Both the position numbers and the translations under genes were made by a program. DNA of 64,000 bases from Pogostemon cablin (taxonomy: Eukaryota; Streptophyta; Magnoliopsida; Lamiales; Lamiaceae): positions 2,024,355-2,088,354 of the forward strand of contig CM042970.1 of NCBI GenBank assembly GCA_023678885.1. Direction: 5' to 3'. The notes beneath the pieces are model-generated. The model was not told the DNA's origin, did no database searches, and worked only from the letters and a program-made list of their open reading frames with translations. Numbering within the stretch: position 1 is the first letter of the stretch; each line of letters starts with the position of its first letter. Positions 55,904 through 64,000 of this stretch are shown here, in pieces.

Positions 55904-57089
55904 TAGTTTTTAATAAATTAATAAACCAAATTAACTCCCACATCACTGGTTGTGCCATCCCAACATCACAGAATCCCATCCCAACTCACAAAATAAATAA
56001 ATATATACATATTACCACACAAACATGTATATTAATATATAAATTTATAATTCAAAAAAAAATATACAAAAAGTTCGACATTCTCAATGTAAGTTGGAAG
56101 AACAAAACCGTGAGCAGGCGCCCACAGTCCATGCATAAACAGGAACTGGATTTCTTTTTTTTAGGAATAAAAGTTATAATTAAATAATAAAATATTCAAT
56201 AAAGTTAATATCGATATTAAAAAAAAAATCCCTAGAAAGCGGATATTGGCATATATTTGTGCTTTATTTATTTATTCTATTAATAATAATAGAAATTCAA
56301 ATCTCTAACCTTCAAAATGAGTTATAAATAATTCCCTTATTAAATATCAATTTTTAATTTGACAAATACTAGTGTCCACCAATTTTTAAGATGCACCAAA
56401 TAATTTAAATTCAATTGATCCATCATATAAAAGTAATTTTGACCTATATATCATTTATTTTTTTCTCCCGCTCTTTCTCGTGAATTCCTCCCCCTCCCCT
56501 TATTTCTCTCTCCTAAATTTCTCTCTTCCCTTATTTTACTCACTCTCTCTCCTAATTTTTTCACACTCTCTCTTCTAATATTCAAATATTTTTGGATTTA
56601 ATTTTTTTATTTTTTATTCAATTCAAATTTATATTAATTGACTTTTTAGAATGACATGTATTAATGTATATGATTGCACTTATAACTGTATTACTTTTTT
56701 TAAAGTAGTGTATAAAACTAAAAATATTAAAAAAGACAAAAAAAAATACAGTTATTAAGAAAAAATTATACATTATTGAATTACAAAAATTATAGTATCT
56801 AACAACAAAGATTTAAGACAATATATGGATCACAGATCTGAAGTATAGTAAACAAATTCACAAAAATATTTTTTCAACGTTAATTTCACAGCAAATGTTT
56901 TCTCTTTATTATTTTTTCTCTCATTTTCATCACTTTAACACATATACATTAACTAATAATAAGTAATACAGAATTACAAAAAAAAGTAACACAGTTTAAC
57001 ATTACATTTGTACTTAACGACGAAATTGAAAATCTGCGTCGGATCTAGACACAACACTGTCGAAATCAGCTACAAATTGTTCATACCCT
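55904..57089. other. AT-rich intergenic DNA
   Basis: A CT-rich stretch (56,460-56,570) stands out; otherwise nothing is recognised. GTGTCCACCAATTTTTAAGA near 56,374 may be one end of an element that includes the GC-rich island that follows. Confidence 0.4.
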
Positions 57090-57435
57090 TCCTCATTTGC
57101 CGCCAACCAGCATGAACGCTAGAATCGCTGATGGAGGCCTACAACGAGCCACCAGCCCCGTTGACCGCGATGCTGACCACCAGCCTAGTCGACCGCAACC
57201 ACCAGATCTGTCGCTTCTAGCCGGAAAACTTGGAGAGATGAGAGAGAAAACGCAAATTGGTGAAGAGAAAGGGGAGTAAACAACGTGAACTGGAGAGAAG
57301 AAGACGAAACGTTGGAGAGAAGAGGAGGAAACCAGATTTATTTGGGAGAAAATAAGAGGAAAGGTTGGAGAGGATCTGTTTGGAGAGGAGAAGAGGAGAC
57401 GTTAGGAGAGAGATGAGTGAATGAGCATGAAATGA
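57090..57435. other. GC-rich, purine-rich island, possibly captured sequence
   Basis: About 57,090-57,220 is GC-rich (GCTGATGGAGGCCTACAACG; GACCACCAGCCTAGTCGACC) and is followed by GA-rich repeats (GGAGAGAAGA, AACGTTGGAGAGAAGAGGAG). The sharp contrast with both flanks suggests captured sequence in an unrecognised element; a 60-codon frame here is not protein-like enough to call. Confidence 0.4.
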
Positions 57436-58040
57436 GTTGATTGGGTATTTTTTCCTTTTATATTTGACCTGTTTTCAAATACGGGTTATGTTTTTAAGGT
57501 GCAATTGTTGCACAGTAGATCTAACTCTTTTAATTTTTATGATATCAAATTAACTCTTAAAGTGTCATGTGTTACTCCCAAAAAAAAAATCCTATAAACC
57601 TATAAATAAATAAATATATATACATATAAAAGAGGGGTTTAAAAACATAATATTTTATTAAAGAAAATAAGAGTTGGAAATTTATATATCCAAATATATG
57701 TGTCCAAACATATTGAATATACAAGTGTTCAAAAGATCTGATATTTAATTTTAAAGGGTATTATTATTTTAATTCACAAGGTTGGTTTTTAATTTTTATT
57801 ATTGAAATTGATAGTTGAAATACAATAAAAATATTGATATAGACTAAATTTATTTGGCAAAAATTTATGAGAGATTTGGATACTGCTAGTAAGGTCTTGC
57901 AGGCGCCATGGCTTATCCCTTGGACAAATCAAGCATGCATAAAAGTTTCTTTCTCCTATCATTAAATCCACTCAGTCGTTGTTGCTACTATAAAACACAG
58001 CAAACCTACCCAGTGAAACAACTCTATTTCGAGAGAAGTG
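57436..58040. other. Intergenic DNA, no gene seen
   Basis: AT-rich. TTTTTAAGGTGCAATTGTTG near 57,495 could be the partner of the end-like sequence at 56,374, unproven. Confidence 0.4.
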
Positions 58041-58995
58041 AAAACTTTTATAATAAAGAGTGATATTCTATTTAATGAAAAGTTGTAATACTATTTCATG
58101 AATAATTTATAAAATAAATGAAAAGTGATACTAATGTCTTATAGCGAAAATAATAATAATTTAAAAAGATGAAAAATGATCACACATGAGACGGTAGACT
58201 TACCCAATTTATTTTTATAAAAAATAAGATATAAAACGGGATGGAGGGAGTACTCAATTGATGAAAAATGATAATACTATTTCATAAACAATTTATAATA
58301 AAAATGAAAAGTGTTAACATTTTACATGATATTAATAACATTTTATAGTGAAAGTGATAACTAACTTAAAACATGTAAAATGATCTCACGTATATTAATA
58401 ACATTTTATAGTGAAAGTGATAACTAACTTAAAACATGTAAAATGATCTCACGTAAGACAGTATCAAGCAAGACTTGACTTGTTCATTATTTCTTATTAA
58501 AATATTATCTCTTTGGAAAAACTTGTATGAGACGTCTTTACGTGAGACAGATACTAAATTAATGAAAAATGATAATGTTATTTCATGAATAATTTATAGT
58601 ATAAATAAAAAGTTATAATATTTTATATTGAAAGTGATAAAATATTTTGTAAGTATAACTCTTACATATAACACTTACTTTATCTTTTTTATCTGTAAAT
58701 CTTCTCGTGAATATGAAATTATTTGATTTATTTGCTAACTTATACTCCAATTTTATTAGATATATATAGATGACAAAGACTTGTGTGATACGTCTCACGT
58801 AAGGTCTTACATGATACGGTTAGAAAGTGACAATTTTTATATTGAAAAGTGATAATAAATTAATAAAAAGTGATAATGTTAATTCATGAACAATTTATAG
58901 GATAAATGAAAAATGATAACATTATAACGTTCTATAGCGAAAGTGATAATTATTTTAAAAGTGTAAAATGGTCTCGCATGAGATGATGTCACACA
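58041..58995. repeat. Cluster of GATAATGTTATTTCATGAA / GAGACG repeats
   Basis: Units of the form (A)AAAATGATAAT.TTATTTCATGAA, TTTATAGTGAAAGTGATAAC and ATGATCTCACGTAAGAC recur at least five times. One 63-bp unit is perfectly duplicated (58331-58393 and 58394-58456). Ends carry the GAGAC(G)GT motif seen at 24.1 and 43.9 kb. Likely a nest of one MITE family. Confidence 0.65.
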
Positions 58996-59003
58996 ATGCC
59001 TAT

Positions 59004-59090
59004 GACATTTAGATATGTGCATTAATTAATTTAATTTTGACTTAGATTGACATTTAGATATGTGCATTAATTAATTTAATTTTGACTTAG
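59004..59090. repeat. 45-bp perfect tandem duplication
   Basis: GACATTTAGATATGTGCATT and the following ATTAATTTAATTTTGACTTA occur twice with period 45. Confidence 0.9.
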
Positions 59091-60082
59091 TATATCATAT
59101 TTCGTAGTTGACATTACAACTCTTCCTTCATAAATTATCCAATGTCAAAGGATATAAAAATGTCAATGTTGGTTTTCTTTAAAAAATATATATATTTATA
59201 TATTTGAATAAAACAAAAAATTCAAAAAGTTAATTTTCTTTTGCATTGATCTTATTATACTATTCACTACAGAAAATATATGGAAGAGATTGGTTCAACA
59301 TAAAATCCCAAAATTTATAACATAACCTCCTTTCAATTAGGAGAACAACGGATATGGGGTATAGGGAGTACTGCTACTTGAGTTGGTCTTCTATGTGCAT
59401 ACCCTCTTAATACATAAAGTGTATAAATGTATAATATTTTATTTTAAAAGGTATATACAATTGAAATATAAATAATATAAAATATAATTTTAAAAAATTA
59501 ATTTTTTTTTCCAAAAATAAAGGAATATATATTTTTTTATTGAAAAGACAACTGAAATATGAATAGTATAAAATTTGATTAAAAAAATTATTATTTTTTT
59601 AAAAAATAAAAGATACATATTCTTATAATAAATTAAATAAATGGGTACAATTTTCAGAAAATGCAAAATTTGGAGACACAATATCTTAAAATGCAAAAAT
59701 GTTTTAGACGTACTACAAGAATATTGTTTTATTTACAAAGTTTAGTATATTAATTTACAAAACACTCCATTAAAATATTGTTTTATATACAAAGTTTAGT
59801 ATTAATTTTTCTAGTACATTTTTACTAAAAGTAGCAACATAAATTAAAATGTCACGTTTCAAACATCCACGTAAAAGAAGTAATTGTGCAATATAGGGTA
59901 ATCCTCGTATTCTTTATCATTTTCACAATTTTCATGTTATAACATCATTACACAAATTTTCACTTCTTTAAAAAAAAATCAAAACAATTATTCTTACCAT
60001 GCATTTTATTAATAAATAAAAAACACTTCTACCTCAAATACCAAACATAATTTATCATTAAGATTAAGGAACATGAATTATT
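59091..60082. other. AT-rich intergenic DNA
   Basis: No gene is seen. AATATTGTTTTAT(T/A)TACAAAGTTTAGTAT occurs twice (59,731 and 59,777). Confidence 0.45.
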
Positions 60083-60449
60083 CTCCGTTCATCTATCAAT
60101 TTTATTATTTTGGGTCGTCCACCCTTAATCTATTCATTTTCCTTTTTAAATATATGAGACTCACACCCTCCCCTAATACAAATAAAATATATGACTTACA
60201 CCCTCCACTAATAAAACTACTCACTACATATAAAATAAGGCAAAAACTTTGTGTCCCCTGAGACACGCCGTGCCCCCATGGGAACACAACCCTCCCCCTC
60301 CATATTCTATTTAACCCTATGTATTGTTAGGGGTATAAATTGTAAAGGGACACGGTGTTCCCGGAGGCACAAGAGTCTCACTCATAAAATAATACTCCTT
60401 AATCCACGTGCAAAAAGCAAATTGATACATAGATATTGGACGGAGGGAG
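60083..60449. mobile_element. Stowaway-like MITE split by a small MULE
   Basis: CTCCGTTCATCTATCAATTT to TATTGGACGGAGGGAG. Without the inner 145-bp element and one target copy, the middle reads CTACATATAAAATAATACTC, continuous with the family pattern (compare CACTACACATTAAATAGG at 63,603). Confidence 0.8.
60239..60383. mobile_element. Small (145-bp) MULE of the GGCAAAA/GAGGCTC family
   Basis: ATAAAATAA is duplicated on both sides (60230-60238 and 60384-60392). It begins GGCAAAAACTTTGTGTCCCC and, read from the other end, GAGTGAGACTCTTGTGCCTC. Both lead into ACACGCCGTG / ACACCGTG blocks. It has practically no interior beyond the two ends. Confidence 0.9.
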
Positions 60450-60504
60450 TAATTTACATAAAAAACACAAATATTCTCCTTTTAAGTGGATGGAATGAGT
60501 AATA

Positions 60505-60954
60505 CTCCCTCCGTCTACAGGATATGTACACATTTATTTTTTTACATAGATTAAGGAACATTAAGATATTATGTATTTGTTTTTTTACATAAAGTATATT
60601 AAAGAATACTCATTCTGTCTCATGCAAAGGGTTGTTTTTACTTTTTGCATGTGGATTAAGGAGTATTATTATTTAATTTGTAGTGAGTAGTTGTATTAGT
60701 GAATGTGTGGATCTCATATTTTAATTGTATTAGTGGGTGCGCATGTGTTTAAAAAATGAAAGAAGACTCTTTGGATGGGACCCCCAAAATAGAAAAATAT
60801 GACCATTTGATGGGAACGAAGGGAGTATTATTATTTTATGTGTAGTGTGTAATTGTATTAATCAAATAATGTGTGTAGGTTCTATGAGTTTATAAAGGAA
60901 GATGTGTACATTTAGAGCTGATGCTCAAAATGACAATATGTATATATTGATGGG
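60505..60954. mobile_element. MITE carrying another MITE (60609-60825)
   Basis: An outer element begins CTCCCTCCGTCTACAGGATA and contains ATATGTACACATTT; the matching AGATGTGTACATTTAGAGCT appears only at about 60,900. In between sits a complete copy from CTCATTCTGTCTCATGCAAA (60609) to GGGAACGAAGGGAG (60825) with TA flanks. Hence one MITE inside another; the outer right end is worn. Confidence 0.6.
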
Positions 60955-60975
60955 GAGAACTTAAAAAAAAATTAT

Positions 60976-63095
60976 CTCCATCTGTTCGAAAGAGAGACTT
61001 TACTTTTGTACACGTTAATTAATAAATATTATTATTTAATGTGTAGTGATTAATTGTATTAGTGTGATTGTATGCCCCATATTTTAATTGTATTAGTGTA
61101 TGTTGTAATACCCGTATTTTTCACTACTTATGTGTCAATATAATTTAATTTGTGTTTTGCGTATTTATATAATTATGTGGTAATTGTTTCTACATTTTAT
61201 TTATTTTTGTATTTTTATTTGATACATTTATAATAATAATAGTGACAATTTGTGAATATATGTAAGTGAATAAATATTTACTTGCATTAATTTGGATATA
61301 TAATTAAATTGTCTTATGTGTATAAATATATTATTTATTAATTATTAAGTATCACACAGTGTTCTCGTAATGATAATAACAGTAAGAAAATAAACACATA
61401 TTTATATTAATTTATAAATATATCATATCTTAGTTATTAAAAATTGCACATATATTCGTAATGGATAATAATAATAAAAATAAAATTAAATTATACTTAC
61501 TATAAATAGTAAGTATATAATACGAATAAGAGTTGGGCGGTGATGTACCCAACATGCATATAACCCTCAAGGGTTTGGGAGGAATCTCGAGCAGAAGTGA
61601 AAAAAAAATAAAAAAAATAAAAAGAGAGGGAAAGGAAGGAGAGAGAGGGAAAGAAAAAAAAAGAGAGAAGGAGAAAGGGAGGAGGAGAGAGAGGTGTACC
61701 GGAAAGGGAAGGAAGTGAATAGTTACAAATTTTCACGAGGTTTATAATATTGTCGGAGTTCAAGTAAGTAGAGGTCCAACTACAATGCATAAACATGTTA
61801 TTTTGTGAATTACTTGTGAATTATTTGTGATTATTTGGTGAGTATTATCTTGTGAATTATTTATGATTAATTTGGAATATAACTTGTAAACTTATGTGAT
61901 TCGAAGTAAGTAGAAGTGTTGTATAAATATGTTGCGTGTGAATTATTTGTGATTATTGTGTGATAATTATATTATGAATTATTTTTATTAGTTTAATTAC
62001 ATTATGATTATTTGTGATTATGTGTGATACAAGTTGCAGATTTATGCGATTTAAGATATTATCGTCGTTTTATATTTATTGGTCTATGTAATCAGAGATT
62101 ATTCTATATGTGGATGTGTGTGATCTTAAGTTAAATTATTACTCTGTTTTCAATAAATGTTGATGTTGATGTCGATGTCCTGAATAAAATGTGATGCATA
62201 TTTAGTTTCTTCTACTTGCATACCATGCATAACCATGAAAAGTGTTTTCCCCAAAATTAATAAGATACTAATGGTGTGTGCGGCCACTATATATGCACTG
62301 AGTGGTGGAAGGAGCAACCTAGGAAGGAGCGACCTGGGGAAACCCAGAGCAGGCTACCTAGAGTGGGGCCACCGTCTTGAATTATTATGTGAGAGAGAGG
62401 TGTTTAGTGAGGGGACTTCTGAGCAGTAGAGGGTCAGCTGGTGATAGACCCTAGCGGGCTGTAAGGAAATGTGGATCCTCTAACTGCACCACGTGGGACT
62501 CTGTGGTGGCAGATGATTCATGGTGGTGAGACAAGTGACGAGTGGCAGGAAGCTTGTTAGGCCACGAGATGATAGTCCTCACATCAGTTTCATATTTATA
62601 TTGTGAAATTAATAAATCGAGTGATGAGCTAATTTCCGGTGCATATCATAAGTGTGTCGTGGGGATCCCGCAACGTGAACAATTTTTAAAATAAAAGAGA
62701 TCAATTAGAAAGATTAGGAGAAAGACGAAAGCCTTGAGAAATGCACCTTCATACACAATCATGTATGATTTCTGCTTATTGAGAATTTATATCACTAGTT
62801 TATGCATTGTAGGTAAATTCCATACGAGACTGGTGGTTGGGGTTCCTTCAGATTTTGAGAGTTGTATACATGGATGATGACCTGTTGAGCCGGTGTAACA
62901 AGCTGGTTTGAGATGAGTCTCGAAATTGTATAAAGAAATGATGATGAAATGAAAAGAATATTTATTTTTGTTTATTGGTATGAAAAATGGGGTAGTGACA
63001 TATATGTTCCATATGTGTAAAAAAAGAAAATTATCATTTTTAGGACGGTTGACCAAAATGAAAAAAAAAATTCTATCTCGAGCGGAAGGAGCGAG
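60976..63095. mobile_element. Stowaway-like MITE split by a solo LTR
   Basis: The left part (60976-61103) runs CTCCATCTGTTCGAAAGAGA to TGTATTAGTGTATGT. The right part (63001-63095) runs TATATGTTCCATATGTGTAA to CTCGAGCGGAAGGAGCGAG. Side by side they match the intact copy at 42601-42825 through the join. Confidence 0.82.
61104..63000 (+). mobile_element. Solo LTR (1.9 kb), Ty3/gypsy-like
   Basis: It starts TGTAATACCCGTATTTTTCA and ends ATGGGGTAGTGACA, the TGTAATACCC...GTTACA style common in chromovirus-type gypsy LTRs. Flanks are TATGT (61099-61103) and TATAT (63001-63005), four of five matching. The interior has a GC-rich block (62,280-62,600) typical of an LTR R/U5 region and no coding sequence. 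The left part is duplicated around (T)TGTGATTATTTG and TGTGAATTATTTGTGATTA (61,800-62,020). Confidence 0.78.
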
Positions 63096-63121
63096 TATAT
63101 TGATAATGTATAGAGGAAGTA

Positions 63122-63356
63122 CTCCATCTGTCTCACCACAAGAAGTGCATTTTGCATTTTTGTCCCGTCCTAACACAAGAGGTGCATTTCTCTTTTTAGT
63201 AAATATGAGACCCACCAAAAATAATTAATATATCTTCATGTGACCCACATACTACACTAATACACCTACCTACCTACTACATATTAAATTATTATTTCTC
63301 TCTTCTCATCTACACATTAAATATTATATCTCTTAATTTACGTGCAAAAAAGTTTT
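63122..63356. mobile_element. CTCCATCTGTCTC-ended MITE, right end lost
   Basis: It begins CTCCATCTGTCTCACCACAA and holds AATTTACGTGCAAAAAAG, the family landmark, then runs into unrelated TTTTGCCACCCTTTCGG without a terminal inverted copy. Confidence 0.5.
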
Positions 63357-63452
63357 GCCACCCTTTCGGTGCAGCTCGAATTCTCTGTGTCATTTGGTAA
63401 GTCATCTCATGTGCCATACGTTAGATGGACGACACGTAGAAGATAGAAACTA

Positions 63453-63679
63453 CTTCCTCCGTCTCATTCAAAGAGAGTTTTTTTTCTATTTTAGTCGTCT
63501 CACTCAAAGTGTCCCCTTTCTTTTTTTACACATATGAGACTCACGCATCCCCTCTAATACAATTAAAATATGAGGCTCACACTCCCACTAATACAACTAC
63601 CCACTACACATTAAATAGGAATACTCCTTAATCTACGTGCAAAAAAGCAAAAGTGACTCTTACATCGGGACGGAGGGAG
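63453..63679. mobile_element. Stowaway-like MITE (CTTCCTCC ends)
   Basis: CTTCCTCCGTCTCATTCAAA to ACATCGGGACGGAGGGAG, TA flanks. A good-quality copy of the common subfamily (TTAATCTACGTGCAAAAAAG inside). Confidence 0.82.
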
Positions 63680-64000
63680 TATACCCTAAACCTTTATTGT
63701 TGAATTTATTTCTTCCTCTTACGTGTAAATCATTTAACACGTGACACAAAAGGTGATTCAGATATATAGTGTAGAAGATCAAGTGTACTCGCAGAGGGGA
63801 GAGGGAGTAATTAATAAAGGAGTATAAATTGGGAGAAAAGCAAGATGATGATGAGCAGCTTTTATCAATAATTTGCAGGTATTTGAGTTTTACAGTTGAT
63901 AAAATATATTATTTCCAGGTAGTAGCACTACTTTCCAGGTACCCCACCCTCACCCTACCCCACCTTCACCCACCTGGTCGACACACGACATCACACTTTC
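63680..64000. other. Window end: possible promoter of a gene beyond the edge
   Basis: GAGTATAAATTGGG near 63,819-63,832 followed 25 bp later by ATGATGATGAGCAGC and TTTGCAGGTATTT might be a core promoter and first exon, but the frame closes after eight codons (MMMSSFYQ). The last 60 bp are C-rich (ACCCCACCCTCACCC). Nothing firmer can be said without the next bases. Confidence 0.25.

Noticed and set aside
57097..57279. 60-codon frame in the GC-rich island
   Set aside because: No recognisable family; composition alone is not support.
63840..63866. Eight-codon frame MMMSSFYQ after a TATA-like box
   Set aside because: Too short, and the window ends before any continuation can be seen.
1..64000. 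tRNA, rRNA, known microRNA hairpins, organelle-derived inserts
   Set aside because: Searched by eye on both strands; nothing matched with confidence.

Overview
This is a gene-poor stretch of a plant nuclear genome. GT/AG introns, a late embryogenesis abundant (LEA) protein, a CLE-type peptide precursor, captured NRT2, TCP and ROH1-like gene fragments, plant L1-type and Ty1/copia retroelements, and very AT-rich DNA packed with 'CTCCCTCCGTCC'-ended MITEs all point to a eudicot. An asterid (perhaps Lamiales) is my guess only. I see no rRNA, tRNA, CRISPR or organellar sequence.

Only three host genes have support. (1) A three-exon gene at 4,747-5,501 (+) encodes a conserved plant protein of unknown function, with a long 5'-UTR intron. 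(2) A single-exon CLE peptide precursor lies at 39,044-39,334 (+); its motif resembles CLE43 and has Cys where Gly is usual. (3) A two-exon LEA_4 gene at 54,181-54,940 (-) has a signal peptide and a C-terminal ADEL, so the protein is probably ER-retained. An ABRE, a CCAAT box and duplicated CACGCGT boxes lie just upstream.

Mobile DNA makes up much of the rest. 0.8-2.0 kb: a foldback element carrying a ROH1/DUF793 fragment. 7.5-9.5 kb: a decayed copia element with an inverted LTR copy. 9.7-10.9 kb: a Pack-MULE with perfect 29-bp TIRs, a 9-bp TSD and an NRT2 fragment. 12.0-12.8 kb: two small MULEs side by side. 14.2-22.4 kb: a plant L1 LINE interrupted by a 1.5-kb solo LTR and a 1.1-kb CACTA-type element. 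25 kb: a second LINE relic. 32.7-33.8 kb: a long-TIR element carrying a class I TCP fragment. 47.1-52.0 kb: a 4.9-kb MULE with captured exon-like pieces and arrays of a GGGTA(C/T)ATT motif. 60-63.1 kb: MITEs nested with a small MULE and a 1.9-kb solo LTR. Four CACTA-type MITEs built of palindromic CCAACGG modules are spread from 13 to 36 kb.

The host genes show no common pathway. What ties the window together is transposon biology: repeated MULE capture of gene fragments, nested insertions that can be undone on paper to restore the older sequence, and decay dominated by stop codons that look like C-to-T or G-to-A changes. The best candidate for something undescribed is the MULE family with asymmetric ends (one GGCAAAA-type, one GAGTGAGGCTC-type). 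I count five copies of 142 to 4,865 bp, and the largest carries subterminal motif arrays and captured gene pieces.
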